A stretch of 64,000 nucleotides of DNA from Bacillus sp. HSf4. GTDB lineage: Bacteria > Bacillota > Bacilli > Bacillales > Bacillaceae. Both the position numbers and the translations under genes were made by a program. The stretch spans positions 980,001 through 1,044,000 of the forward strand of contig NZ_CP120679.1 of the NCBI RefSeq assembly GCF_029537375.1, written 5' to 3'. This document shows positions 44,252-53,642 of the stretch, one piece after another. Positions within the stretch are counted from its first letter, which is position 1. Each line of letters opens with the position of its first letter. The notes beneath the pieces were generated by a model that worked only from the letters and a program-made list of their open reading frames with translations, did no database searches and was not told the DNA's origin.

Positions 44252-44639
44252 GCATAAAGCTGCTGATGCAGGCGTCATCGATTTGTTGAGGAGACTGCTT
44301 CGGCGTTTTAGGCTGGGTGTTCTTCAAGCCGTAAACAAACTGGCGATCCTGCTTCATCATATAAGTCGCCGTTTCCTGGCTCGGTTTTTGCCCCGTCCGG
44401 AAGCACTCTACTGTCAGATTGTACTGCGACGTAATAAATTGATGCTGTCTATCTAAAATATCGAGCAGCTCGGGATCCTTCACTTGCTGTCTGAACATCA
44501 TGTACTGCTCCAGAGTACCGATCATTCCTGACAGCACTTCGTGCATATCAAAAACCTCGTGGCCTCCGTGATTCATGTGCTGCATTCCTTCATTGCCCTG
44601 ATTGATTTGCATTTGCTGCTGTTGGTTTGGTTGTTCCAT
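43980..44639 (-). CDS. yhcQ: Spore coat protein F-like YhcQ
   Basis: A 219-residue CotF-family protein: Gln/Asn-rich ends (EQPNQQQQMQINQGNEGMQH) around a ferritin-like helical core (MHEVLSGMIGTLEQYMMFRQ, DACISSFMLSLMKTC). B. subtilis YhcQ is a forespore-expressed CotF homologue, and the position before yhcR agrees. AAAGGAGG is 10 bases before the ATG. Terminated at 43939-43976. Confidence 0.92.
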   Translation of the reverse strand: MEQPNQQQQMQINQGNEGMQHMNHGGHEVFDMHEVLSGMIGTLEQYMMFRQQVKDPELLDILDRQHQFITSQYNLTVECFRTGQKPSQETATYMMKQDRQFVYGLKNTQPKTPKQSPQQIDDACISSFMLSLMKTCCSSLAMAAPEVTNPVCRRVLADQIPHYIEMAYEIFLYQNKHGYYQVPQLASQDMQKMLSAYAPAQGQMQMPPNNGQTQQRPIH

Positions 44640-44925
44640 TCTTTGGTATCCTCCTTAAACTTAGTTCAAACGTTATCTTTTGTTTTTGACAATGTTTTTA
44701 TTCAAAAAAGCATATTCGACAAATTGGATTTAAAGGGATTTTATTCTAACCGTCGAATAGGATATGTCAGAAGAAAATATTATAGGGTCTTTTCCATAAG
44801 ACATTGCTGGCGATTAAAAATCCGGGAACATGAGTCATTCAAAGGTTGATGTGGCGGTAATCAAATTCACTTGGCATAAAACTTAAGTTCTTGCCCGACT
44901 TCAGGCCGGTTTTGGAATCACTTGT
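44640..44925. other. Intergenic, no gene seen
   Basis: AT-rich first half, then mixed sequence; no supported gene or clear promoter. Confidence 0.5.
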
Positions 44926-45096
44926 ATGAGTAAGACGCTGCTTGTTAAAGCAAATCACGGCACAGCCCGAAAAAACAATGTCGTATTGAAAGTCGAAAAC
45001 GGCTGCCGGATGTATGGCGGAAAAAGCTGTAGCTCAAGGTCTTTAAAGAAAGGGACGGAACTTGGACCAAAAGGAAACAGCGTCCGGCTTTTTTAA
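44926..45096 (+). CDS. Doubtful 56-residue frame
   Basis: ATG-to-TAA frame giving a basic peptide (begins MSKTLLVKANHGTARKNN, two Cys, ends NSVRLF). It has a poor ribosome site. Composition looks partly protein-like, but the family is unknown. It could be a small secreted-type or phage-like remnant, or chance. Confidence 0.2.
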   Translation: MSKTLLVKANHGTARKNNVVLKVENGCRMYGGKSCSSRSLKKGTELGPKGNSVRLF

Positions 45097-45271
45097 CGAT
45101 TGTTTTGCTGGGAAACTTCATTCCAAAAAGGCTCTTTTATTGCCCCTGCGTGTTCTGTAAAGGATTCTCCCTCCGTAAATGATTTCAGCTGCCAAGGTTT
45201 TTATTATCACCATGAAAATGCAAAAAAAGGATTTCCCTTTTTTATTTTGCACTTAGAAAAGGAGGATGTTT
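45097..45271 (+). other. Leader region of the sensor kinase gene
   Basis: No gene. It has an A/T-rich hairpin-like stretch (GCAAAAAAAGG...CCTTTTTTTATTTTGC) directly before the AAAAGGAGG ribosome site of the kinase. Confidence 0.4.
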
Positions 45272-47287
45272 ATGCTGGGCTCAAGCGAGACGGTTGGAAA
45301 AATGTCAGGCTTAAGTGATGATGAAGCTTTGTATCCAAAGGTGCAATTGGAAGCATATAAAAAAATCAACGAACTGAGTGATTTCTACAGAATGGATGAT
45401 ATTTACCTGTCACTAATCGACCAGTATGCATGTCCTTGTACGATTCTAAACGACAGGGGAGAAATTGTAGCATCTTCAAATCGCGCGCAAACATATTTAA
45501 CATGTCCAAAAGGAAGCATCGACCAAGCGTTTCCCGCCAGTTTGGCACAGCAGATCAATGCGGCTTTGAAGCGGGTGAAAAAAGAAAAGAGGGAGACGGC
45601 ACTCAAAAACGTTCCGATTTATTTAAGCGGAAAGCTTTCCTTTGTTCATCTGACATTAAAAAGTTACTTTCGTCAATACCACAAGCTGTACGTACTTTTA
45701 ATCGAAAAAGCACACGAGGAGAGACGCGCAGGAGACAGCGGACAAACATCAGAATGCGATCAGCAGCTTCAGCGAACGATAAAAGAGCTTGAAGCGTCCA
45801 ATGAGGCATTGATAGCCGCAAATCAGAACTTACAAAATAAAAACAGGAAATTAATGAAGGTCAACAAGGCGTATGAAAATAAAATCCGCGAGCTGAACAC
45901 CATCAAAAAAGAGATGGACAATCTGCTGATCCATACAGATACGGCCGCGGTTTTTCTCGATCAGCACCTTCAATTGAAATTGTTCACTCCGAAAGCGGCT
46001 CATATGTTTGAGCTGGACAAGCGGGATATCGGGAGTTCCGCGAAAGTTTTGGGAAACCGGCTCAAATACGAAGCATATGCAGAAGGTGTGAAGGCGGCGC
46101 TTGAAGAAAACAGGACGATTCAAAAAGAATGGAACACATCTGCCGGCGAATGGTATGCTGTCAAAATCATACCTTATCGTAAGGCGGTAAACAGAGTGGA
46201 GGGGGTTGTCATTACATTTGCCAATATCACGGAGCTGAAAATGACGAACGAGGCTCTCCATATCAGCTCACAGGCGATCGACCAAAGTCCTGCGAACATA
46301 TTAATGGCTTCTGTTGAGGGAACTGTGCAATATGCAAATAAACGGTTCTGTCAGCTGATCGGAAAAGAGCAGGCAGAAATCAGCGGCAAAAATGTGTTTA
46401 ACCTGTATCATGAACATTTTGATTGCTCCGATCTGGCCGGCTGCTGGGAGCAGGTTTTAGAAAAAAATCCATGGTCAGGTGAACTGCACTGCCGTGATAA
46501 TAACGGAAAAGACAGGTGGGAGCAAGTCTCGCTCGTTCCTGTTGAAGACCACGAGGGCGACGTTCAGCAAGTGATGGTGATTTCGGAGGATATCACAAAT
46601 CAGAAGCAGTCTGAAAAAATGCTGATGAAATCGGAGATGCTTTCAGCCGTGGGACAGCTGGCAGCAGGGATAGCCCATGAAATCCGCAATCCGCTTACAT
46701 CCCTGAAAGGGTTTCTCCAGCTGATGATCCAGAGCAAAAAATATCAAAAAGATTATGCGGAAGTCATGATGTCCGAATTTATCAGACTTGAATCGATCAT
46801 CAACGAGTTTCTCGTCTTGGCGAAAACGAAATCTGCTACATATGATCCGGTGCAGGTCAATACGATCGTCGAAGATGTCTGCATGATTTTAGAGTCCCAG
46901 GCGGTCTTGAACAGCGTGCGGATCGAGAAGGAACTGAGCGGTGATCTTCCTGAGATTCTCGCGGTCACAAACGAACTGAAACAAGTATTTCTAAACATCT
47001 TAAAGAATGCGATCGAAGCAATGGAAGATGTCCAAGGTGTCATTTCCATTCGTTCCTACCGGGAGAAAGACAGCGTATTCATCATTTTTGAAGATCAGGG
47101 CAAGGGGATTTCCAAAGAAGTTCTCGAAAAGCTGGGAGAGCCATTTTACACGACGAAAGAAAAAGGAACGGGACTCGGTCTAATGGTCACCTTTAAAATC
47201 ATTGAAAATCACGGAGGAAGCATCCGTTTTGAAAGTGAAGAAGGCAAAGGGACAAAAGTGAAATTGAAGCTTCCGATTAAAGAATGA
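45272..47287 (+). CDS. Orphan PAS-containing histidine kinase of the sporulation-kinase type
   Basis: A 671-residue cytoplasmic kinase with no membrane segment. The order is an N-terminal sensor region (1-150), coiled coil (about 160-225: LQRTIKELEASNEALIAANQ), a PAS domain of the CheR/CheB-fusion type (MDNLLIHTDTAAVFLDQ), a second PAS (SSQAIDQSPANILMA), and HisKA with phosphoacceptor AAGIAHEIRNPLTSLKGFLQ (His about 470). The HATPase follows with N box NILKNAIEAM, G1 EDQGKGIS and G2 GTGLGLM. The H-box matches KinA/KinB/KinE, which feed Spo0F. No response regulator gene is adjacent. ATG 45272 is chosen because AGGAGG abuts the earlier ATG. Confidence 0.9.
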   Translation: MLGSSETVGKMSGLSDDEALYPKVQLEAYKKINELSDFYRMDDIYLSLIDQYACPCTILNDRGEIVASSNRAQTYLTCPKGSIDQAFPASLAQQINAALKRVKKEKRETALKNVPIYLSGKLSFVHLTLKSYFRQYHKLYVLLIEKAHEERRAGDSGQTSECDQQLQRTIKELEASNEALIAANQNLQNKNRKLMKVNKAYENKIRELNTIKKEMDNLLIHTDTAAVFLDQHLQLKLFTPKAAHMFELDKRDIGSSAKVLGNRLKYEAYAEGVKAALEENRTIQKEWNTSAGEWYAVKIIPYRKAVNRVEGVVITFANITELKMTNEALHISSQAIDQSPANILMASVEGTVQYANKRFCQLIGKEQAEISGKNVFNLYHEHFDCSDLAGCWEQVLEKNPWSGELHCRDNNGKDRWEQVSLVPVEDHEGDVQQVMVISEDITNQKQSEKMLMKSEMLSAVGQLAAGIAHEIRNPLTSLKGFLQLMIQSKKYQKDYAEVMMSEFIRLESIINEFLVLAKTKSATYDPVQVNTIVEDVCMILESQAVLNSVRIEKELSGDLPEILAVTNELKQVFLNILKNAIEAMEDVQGVISIRSYREKDSVFIIFEDQGKGISKEVLEKLGEPFYTTKEKGTGLGLMVTFKIIENHGGSIRFESEEGKGTKVKLKLPIKE

Positions 47288-47321
47288 GAACCTGAGGCCA
47301 CCTCGATTCTCATTCTTTTTT
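47282..47321 (+). terminator. Terminator of the kinase gene
   Basis: GAATGAGAA/TTCTCATTC stem followed by a T tract. Confidence 0.88.
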
Positions 47322-47400
47322 GAAATTTTTACAAAAACTTGATGTCAGCTTTATAAATATTAGATACATTTGATGAAAAGCAAAATAAGGAGGCGAATTA

Positions 47401-50400
47401 ATGGTTCATTTTCTGAAAGTCCCTTTGATATCCTGTGTTGTCATTGCGATTTTTCTGGTTTCGTCTTTTTTGGCCCCATTTGCCGGCACAGCTCATGGGG
47501 CGGAGGCACCGATATCGGTTGAAGATGCCATCAAACATAATGAAGGGCATGCACGTGTTGAAGGCTATGTCGTCGGCCACACGGTCTCTAAAGGAAAATA
47601 CAATTTCACAGGGAATTTTGCGAATGATTACAATTTGGCGATCGCCGACCGAAAAGAAGAAACATCGCCGGCCAATATACTCCCCGTGCAAATTCCCGCA
47701 TCTTTCAGAAACCAATTCGGGCTGAAAACCAATCCAAATCTCCTTGGAAAAAAACTAACGATAGAAGGTGAACTTTCTTCATACTTTAACTCCCCGGGTT
47801 TAAAGTCCGTTCAATCCATTCAGCTTGCAGATGTTGACCAGCCTCCAACCCAGCCCGTTGTAAAAACGATAGCGGACGCCCGCAAGCGAATGAATGAAAC
47901 CGTTACAATCAGCGGGGTCGTCACCGCTGATCAGGCTGCGATCGGCGGCGGAAAGCTGTCAACCTTCATCCAGGATGAAACAGCTGGAATCAATATTTTT
48001 TCCGCATCACAAAGCGATTTTCCCGAACTGAAAGAAGGGATGATCGTCTCGGTTACGGGGAAAATCACAGCCTATCGAGGCTTGACGGAGATCATTCCCG
48101 AACCGTCAGGCCTCGTGGTAACAGGTGAAGGAGCGGCGCTTCCCGAGCCTATTCAGCTGACGATTGAAGAATTGCAGAATGATGCAAAAGCAGATGAAAA
48201 CGAAGGGCGCCTCGTCAAACTGAAAGGATATATAGAGTCAAAACCTGAAACGCCTGCCGGCGGCGGCTACAACATGACGATGATTGATGAACACTATCAT
48301 CCGCTCACACTGCGGGTGATGGAAGAAACAAATGCGGTCAAACAACTCGAACAAGGGCAATGGTATGACATAATCGGCATTTTAAGCCGTTATGATACGC
48401 TGCAGCTCTTGCCGAGAAAACCGGAAGACATCAAAAGGCTTGACGATGCCGGCCATCCTCCTCCCGTCTCTGAAGGGGAATATGAAAGCGTTGTGGACCG
48501 CGTGATCGACGGTGATACCATCCATTTAAAAGAGCCGGTATTGGGGTCGACAAAGGTCCGCTATGTCAATATAGACACCCCTGAAACATATCATACGCCG
48601 AAAAACGACTTGGATGAAAATCAGCTGAGACACGGAACCGTGGCAAAAGAATATTTGAAGTCGCTTTTGTCACCGGGTGACAAAGTGACGATTAAAGTAG
48701 GCAAAGAAGCGAAAGACGACTACGGTCGGCTGCTTGCCCAAGTCATCACAGCCGACGGATTAAACACGAATTTAGAAATGGTCAAAAAAGGGCTGGCTTC
48801 GACCTATTTTATTTGGCCAATCGGCAATGAAAAAGATTACGAATTGTTTCAAAGCGCTGTCAAGCAGGCAAAAGCGGAGCACCTCGGCATATGGAACCTT
48901 GATGATCCCCTTTTAGAATTACCGTTTGAATTCCGTGCAAGAGAGCAGGGAAAAGGGCTGACGAGGTATGTCGGAGACTCCGCAGAGAAAACATTCGTCA
49001 CACCTGACAAATGGCGCGACGTTCCTGTGGAGAGACGAATTTTCTTTGCTTCTTCAGAGGAAGCTGAAGCGGCCGGCTATCGGACAAAAGAGCAAAGCGG
49101 AAACCTTTCCCTGCGCCTGTTAAGCATGAATGATCTACACGGCAAAATCGACCAGCAGTATCAGCTCGATATCAATGGCGACGGCCTCCTTGACGGAACC
49201 TTTGGGCGAATGGATTATACGGCTGCTCTTCTTAAACAAAAAAAAGCGGAAAAGAAAAACACGCTGCTCGTTCATGCGGGAGATATGATCGGCGGAAGCT
49301 CTCCGGTGTCTTCCCTGCTTCAGGATGAGCCGACCGTTGAGATCATGGAGGAAATCGGCTTTGATATAGGGACTGTCGGAAATCATGAATTTGATGAAGG
49401 GACGAATGAGCTTTTGCGGATGTTAAACGGCGGTGAACATCCTGAGGGCAAAGGGACGAAAGGCTATGACGGCCAGGATTTTCCGCTTGTCTGTGCCAAC
49501 TGTAAAATGAAAGGCAGCGGAGAGAATTTTTTGCCCCCGTATGAGATTGCTGAAGTGGAAGGGATTCCGGTCGCTTTTATCGGAGTTGTGACCAGATCTG
49601 CCGCCGATATGGTCATGCCGGATGGCATTAAGACGATTGAATTCACCGATGAGGTAAAGGCGGTCAATCAAACCGCTGCAGAACTGAAAGCGAAAGGTAT
49701 CCGCTCAATCGCTGTGCTCGCCCATATGACAGCTGCCCAGAGCGGTACAACCATCACAGGAGAATCAGCGCAACTGGCCAAACAGGCAGATCCTGAGGTG
49801 GATATCATTTTCGCCGGTCACAACCATGAAGTCGTCAACGGCGAAGTCAATGATATTTTAATTGTGCAAGCATATGAATACGGAAAAGCGATCGGTGTCA
49901 TCGATCTTGAAATCGATCGGAAGACAAAAGATATTGTCAAAAAGAAGGCCGATATCGAATATGTCAGCCAGGAAAGCTTGAGCCCCGATCCCGCCGTGGG
50001 TCAGATTTTAGAAAAATACGAACGAATGGTTGAGCCGATCATCAGTGAAAAAGTCGGTGTAGCGGCGCATGATATGGCCGGCGGATACTCGAATGACGGC
50101 GACACACCGCTCGGGAACTTAATCGCCGACGGGATGAGACGTGCGATGAACTCCGATTTCGCTTTGATGAATGGCGGCGGCATCCGCCAAGATTTAAAAA
50201 AAGGGCCGATTACATGGGGCGATTTATTCAATATCCAGCCGTTCGGAAATGTTCTCGTTCGGCTTGAAATCAAGGGCCGGGACTTGTATGACATCATCGA
50301 TGCACAGATTTCACCGCAATTCGGTCCGGACTACAGCATCAGCGGTTTTACATATACATGGGATCCTGCAACGAACAAAGCGGTCGACATTTTTCTTGAG

Positions 50401-50934
50401 GATGGCTCGCCGATTGAAAAAGACCGGACTTATACAGTGACGGTCAACGATTTTATGGCCTCTGCTTCCGGAAGCAAATATCTGCCGATTTCCAAGCTGG
50501 GAAAAAATCCGGTGACAGGGCCGGAAGATATCGAAGCCACCGTTGCATTTGTCAAAAGCTTTAAGGAGCCGATCGCCTATGAAGAAGAAGGGCGGATCAA
50601 AATGGTCGAAGACGCCTCACATCCCGGAGAAACGCCTGGAAATGGAGCGGACCCTGATAACGGAGAAACGCCGGGAAGCGGTGAGGATTCGGCCGGCGGC
50701 GGACAGCCCGCGGTTCCGGGGGATGGGGGAAGCGCTCGCGATCATGCTGATAAGACGGATCGTGACGGATCAAAAACAGGCGGGCCGTTTCGACCAGCGC
50801 TTGAAAAAACGGGAGAGGAACATTTACTGCCGCAAACGGCAACAAGCCTTTACAACACATTGCTGTACGGTTTCCTGCTCATTTTGATTGGCATGATTCT
50901 TTATGGATGGAAAAGGAGATTGGCAAAACGATGA
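47401..50934 (+). CDS. yhcR: Wall-anchored nuclease/5'-nucleotidase YhcR
   Basis: A 1177-residue multidomain surface enzyme. It has a signal peptide (about 1-35), two OB-fold-like nucleic-acid-binding repeats (about 40-330), a staphylococcal-nuclease-like domain (about 360-500: VVDRVIDGDTIHL, VRYVNIDTPETYHTP), and a calcineurin-type metallophosphatase (about 565-830: MNDLHGKID, GNHEFDEG, FAGHNHEV). The 5'-nucleotidase C-terminal domain spans about 880-1060, followed by a Gly/Asp-rich spacer. The sorting signal is LPQTA, a hydrophobic helix and KRRLAKR. B. subtilis YhcR is a sugar-nonspecific Ca-activated nuclease sorted by YhcS. The stop overlaps the sortase start (ATGA). AAGGAGGCG precedes the ATG. 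Confidence 0.95.
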   Translation: MVHFLKVPLISCVVIAIFLVSSFLAPFAGTAHGAEAPISVEDAIKHNEGHARVEGYVVGHTVSKGKYNFTGNFANDYNLAIADRKEETSPANILPVQIPASFRNQFGLKTNPNLLGKKLTIEGELSSYFNSPGLKSVQSIQLADVDQPPTQPVVKTIADARKRMNETVTISGVVTADQAAIGGGKLSTFIQDETAGINIFSASQSDFPELKEGMIVSVTGKITAYRGLTEIIPEPSGLVVTGEGAALPEPIQLTIEELQNDAKADENEGRLVKLKGYIESKPETPAGGGYNMTMIDEHYHPLTLRVMEETNAVKQLEQGQWYDIIGILSRYDTLQLLPRKPEDIKRLDDAGHPPPVSEGEYESVVDRVIDGDTIHLKEPVLGSTKVRYVNIDTPETYHTPKNDLDENQLRHGTVAKEYLKSLLSPGDKVTIKVGKEAKDDYGRLLAQVITADGLNTNLEMVKKGLASTYFIWPIGNEKDYELFQSAVKQAKAEHLGIWNLDDPLLELPFEFRAREQGKGLTRYVGDSAEKTFVTPDKWRDVPVERRIFFASSEEAEAAGYRTKEQSGNLSLRLLSMNDLHGKIDQQYQLDINGDGLLDGTFGRMDYTAALLKQKKAEKKNTLLVHAGDMIGGSSPVSSLLQDEPTVEIMEEIGFDIGTVGNHEFDEGTNELLRMLNGGEHPEGKGTKGYDGQDFPLVCANCKMKGSGENFLPPYEIAEVEGIPVAFIGVVTRSAADMVMPDGIKTIEFTDEVKAVNQTAAELKAKGIRSIAVLAHMTAAQSGTTITGESAQLAKQADPEVDIIFAGHNHEVVNGEVNDILIVQAYEYGKAIGVIDLEIDRKTKDIVKKKADIEYVSQESLSPDPAVGQILEKYERMVEPIISEKVGVAAHDMAGGYSNDGDTPLGNLIADGMRRAMNSDFALMNGGGIRQDLKKGPITWGDLFNIQPFGNVLVRLEIKGRDLYDIIDAQISPQFGPDYSISGFTYTWDPATNKAVDIFLEDGSPIEKDRTYTVTVNDFMASASGSKYLPISKLGKNPVTGPEDIEATVAFVKSFKEPIAYEEEGRIKMVEDASHPGETPGNGADPDNGETPGSGEDSAGGGQPAVPGDGGSARDHADKTDRDGSKTGGPFRPALEKTGEEHLLPQTATSLYNTLLYGFLLILIGMILYGWKRRLAKR

Positions 50935-51527
50935 AAATCAAGTTTTTTTCGCTCTTTCTGATCGCTGCCGGCCTGATGATTGTCGGCTATGGCGGATGGA
51001 AGATATTTGATATGAACAGACAGACAGGTATTTCTCTATCAGAAGCAAAAGAAGCGGTTGCAGCGGGAAAGCCAAGGGATTCCGATGCAAGCTCTTCAGC
51101 GGAGACGGGGCCGGATTCCTTGCAAACCGCAACGGGCGAGGCAGTGGGCATTTTAAATATTCCCCGGCTGAAAGCCGAGCTGCCGATTGTCGAAGGAACG
51201 AGCCCGGATGATTTGGAAAAAGGAGTCGGCCATTATAAGGACAGCTACTATCCGAAGCAAAACGGGCAAATTGTCCTTTCGGGACACAGGGATACGGTTT
51301 TTCGGCGAACAGGCGAGCTCGAAATAGGCGATAGACTGAATATTGAGCTTCCGTACGGCAGCTTTGATTACCGGATTACAAACATGAAAATCGTTGACAA
51401 AGAAGATACATCGATTATCACCCTGCAGCACGAAAAAGAAGAATTGCTGCTGACGACATGCTACCCGTTTTCTTACATCGGGGATGCGCCCAAGCGCTAT
51501 ATTATTTATGCGAAGCCGCTTCAATGA
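50931..51527 (+). CDS. yhcS: Class D sortase YhcS
   Basis: A 198-residue sortase: N-terminal membrane anchor (about 5-25), linker, and catalytic domain with His in LSGHRDTVF, Cys in LLTTCYPF and the downstream Arg in KRYIIYAKPL. It anchors YhcR, encoded immediately upstream and overlapping by 4 bases, to peptidoglycan. AAAAGGAG in the end of yhcR serves as ribosome site. Confidence 0.95.
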   Translation: MKIKFFSLFLIAAGLMIVGYGGWKIFDMNRQTGISLSEAKEAVAAGKPRDSDASSSAETGPDSLQTATGEAVGILNIPRLKAELPIVEGTSPDDLEKGVGHYKDSYYPKQNGQIVLSGHRDTVFRRTGELEIGDRLNIELPYGSFDYRITNMKIVDKEDTSIITLQHEKEELLLTTCYPFSYIGDAPKRYIIYAKPLQ

Positions 51528-51539
51528 TAAGCGCTATTT

Positions 51540-52451
51540 CTATATGATTCCAAACAATCGTTTTGCTTCTTGTTTTAAGTCGTCAGGCAGAGGTGCAGCA
51601 ATGGTTAATCGTTCATTTGTGACCGGATGGGTCACCTTGATTTCCTTGGCGTGAAGCGCCTGTCTGCTGAAAAGAGCCGGCGAACCGCCGTATATCGTAT
51701 CACCTGCCAAAGGATGGCCGAGGCTTGAAAGGTGGACGCGGATTTGATGGGTTCTGCCCGTTTCAAGTTGGAGCTCGCACAATGTAAGATTGGCTGCATT
51801 GTGATATCCTTTGACGGTATAATGAGTGACCGCCGCCTGTCCGGTCGGGGAGACTCTTCTTCTGACCGGATGGTACCTGTCTCTGCCGATCGGGCTTGAA
51901 ATGGTCCCTTGCCTCTTTTTAATCCTTCCCTCGGCAATGGCGAGATATGTTCTTACCAATTCTTTTCTTTGCAGCTGTTCGTCTAAACGGGCGTGGGCGA
52001 GGCGGTGTTTTGCAAAAACGACAGCACCGCTTGTATCCTTGTCCAGGCGGTGAACGTGCCGGATTTTTCGTTCGTCACCGCTTGCTTGAAAATAAAACGC
52101 GACAAGATTGCTGAGCGTGCCGGTCTGTCCCTCTTCGTTCGGATGGGTTGCGATTCCGGGAGGCTTATTGACGATGAGCATGTGGTCATCCTCGAACAAA
52201 ACGGAAAGCTCGCCGTATTCGGGGATGATGCCGCTTTCTTCCTGTTCATGAAGATCGATCATAATTCTGTCGCCGGTTTTCAGCCGGATGTTTTGAGACG
52301 TATCTTTCTGATTGACCTTTATTTTTTGCTGTGCGGCCCAATATTGCAAGACGGGCTTAGAAGCTTTTGTTTCCCGTTTTAAAAATGTAAATAAATGTTC
52401 ATTGTCATCTTGCTTGGCGACGCGAAACGTCAAGCTGTTTTTTTGGTTCAT
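51540..52451 (-). CDS. yhcT: RluA-family pseudouridine synthase YhcT
   Basis: A 303-residue RNA pseudouridine synthase with catalytic Asp in HRLDKDTSGAVVFAK (motif II), motif I VNKPPGIATHPN and the C-terminal TGRTHQIRVHLSSLGHPLAG. An N-terminal S4-like region is present. It modifies a uridine in rRNA or tRNA; the target is not known from sequence. Convergent with yhcS. Confidence 0.95.
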   Translation of the reverse strand: MNQKNSLTFRVAKQDDNEHLFTFLKRETKASKPVLQYWAAQQKIKVNQKDTSQNIRLKTGDRIMIDLHEQEESGIIPEYGELSVLFEDDHMLIVNKPPGIATHPNEEGQTGTLSNLVAFYFQASGDERKIRHVHRLDKDTSGAVVFAKHRLAHARLDEQLQRKELVRTYLAIAEGRIKKRQGTISSPIGRDRYHPVRRRVSPTGQAAVTHYTVKGYHNAANLTLCELQLETGRTHQIRVHLSSLGHPLAGDTIYGGSPALFSRQALHAKEIKVTHPVTNERLTIAAPLPDDLKQEAKRLFGII

Positions 52452-52567
52452 TTTTACTGCTCCTTTCTATAAAAAGCGCTGAAGACATTAGGAAACACTT
52501 ACCTTCACAGCCCCGTGTTTTTGTGTGCTATTCTGTTTGAAGAGACTTGAACAAGGGACTGATCAAT

Positions 52568-52942
52568 GTGCGTATTGTAAAAGCTGCTACCGAAGAACAG
52601 GAAATCTTCATTGAGGAGCTTGCAAATGAGCTGTATCAAGTGTTTCCGATGTATTTCAGCGAACAAAAAATGAAAGACCTGAAAGAGCAGGGAACACTTG
52701 ATTTTAAAGAATATGATTACAAAGGGACGCTGGATGATGCTTTTCAGATCATTACGAGCCTGCAGCTGATTCACACACTGCTCACGAAATCAAAAAGGCA
52801 ATGGGTGCTCAAAGACCGTGATCTATTCGATAAAAACTGCAAAAAGCTGAATGACTGCGGTCTGTATTTTCCCCTCAGCTCATCCGACTTTAATATATTG
52901 AATACAGAAACTGACAAGCAGGGCATTCAAATCCTGATGTAA
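52568..52942 (+). CDS. yhcU: YhcU, conserved hypothetical protein
   Basis: A 124-residue soluble protein resembling B. subtilis YhcU (RIVKAATEEQEIFIEELANE, FPMYFSEQKMKDL). The GTG start is chosen because AAGGGA lies about 9 bases upstream; a TTG seven codons earlier is possible. Mixed alpha/beta composition, no signal peptide. Function unknown. Confidence 0.8.
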   Translation: MRIVKAATEEQEIFIEELANELYQVFPMYFSEQKMKDLKEQGTLDFKEYDYKGTLDDAFQIITSLQLIHTLLTKSKRQWVLKDRDLFDKNCKKLNDCGLYFPLSSSDFNILNTETDKQGIQILM

Positions 52943-52973
52943 GAGCTCATCCTTTGGATAGCTCTTTTTTCAT
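52941..52973 (+). terminator. Terminator of yhcU
   Basis: AAGAGCT-CATCC/GGAT-AGCTCTT stem followed by Ts. Confidence 0.82.
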
Positions 52974-53078
52974 GAGATGACTATAAAGGAAAAAAGCGAA
53001 AAACACAATGTATGGTGTCAACTTCCTTTTTAGCATTTGGCTGATTGCACATACTATCTATCGAAAGGGGGCAAACTT

Positions 53079-53504
53079 TTGAGCACAATCAGCAATGCCA
53101 TGTCAAGACAAGTAGCTACGATTTCATCCAATCAGTCGGTTCAGGAAGCAGCAGAGCTTATGAGCCGCCACAATGTTGGAGCGATCCCTGTCGTTGATCA
53201 AGGTGTATTAAAGGGAATGATCACAGACCGCGATATCACACTCAGAACGACGGCGGCAGGGCAAGATGGACAGACGCCGGTTTCAGCGGTCATGACATCA
53301 AACATTGTAACGGGAAATCCGAACATGAGCCTGCAGGAAGCGTCACAACTTATGGCTCAGAGCCAGATCCGCCGCCTGCCGGTTGTGGAAAACAATCATT
53401 TGGTCGGCATTGTCGCGCTTGGAGACCTGGCGGTAAACGAACTGTCAAACGAATCAGCCGGACAGGCGCTGACCAACATTTCCACTCCGACAAAAACACA
53501 ATAA
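53079..53504 (+). CDS. yhcV: YhcV, CBS-domain pair protein
   Basis: A 141-residue protein made of two CBS repeats (NQSVQEAAELMSRHNVGAIP with KGMITDRDITLR; NMSLQEASQLMAQSQIRRLP with LVGIVALGDLA). Stand-alone CBS pairs bind adenine nucleotides; the partner is unknown. TTG start with AAAGGGGG 8 bases upstream. In B. subtilis it is a general stress or sporulation-linked gene. Confidence 0.92.
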   Translation: MSTISNAMSRQVATISSNQSVQEAAELMSRHNVGAIPVVDQGVLKGMITDRDITLRTTAAGQDGQTPVSAVMTSNIVTGNPNMSLQEASQLMAQSQIRRLPVVENNHLVGIVALGDLAVNELSNESAGQALTNISTPTKTQ

Positions 53505-53508
53505 TGAT

Positions 53509-53546
53509 GGAAGAGCTTGCCTTATAGCAGCAGGCTCTTCTTCCTT
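53509..53546 (+). terminator. Terminator of yhcV
   Basis: GAAGAGC/GCTCTTC stem after the stop with a T-rich tail. Confidence 0.7.
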
Positions 53547-53642
53547 TATACATACTAAAGTGAAGGCTTCGGGCTTTTCAAGGGCGTGCAGGAAGGATAC
53601 AATGAGTGTGCAAACAGTCAAAAGGAGTTGGGGTAAAGCACG

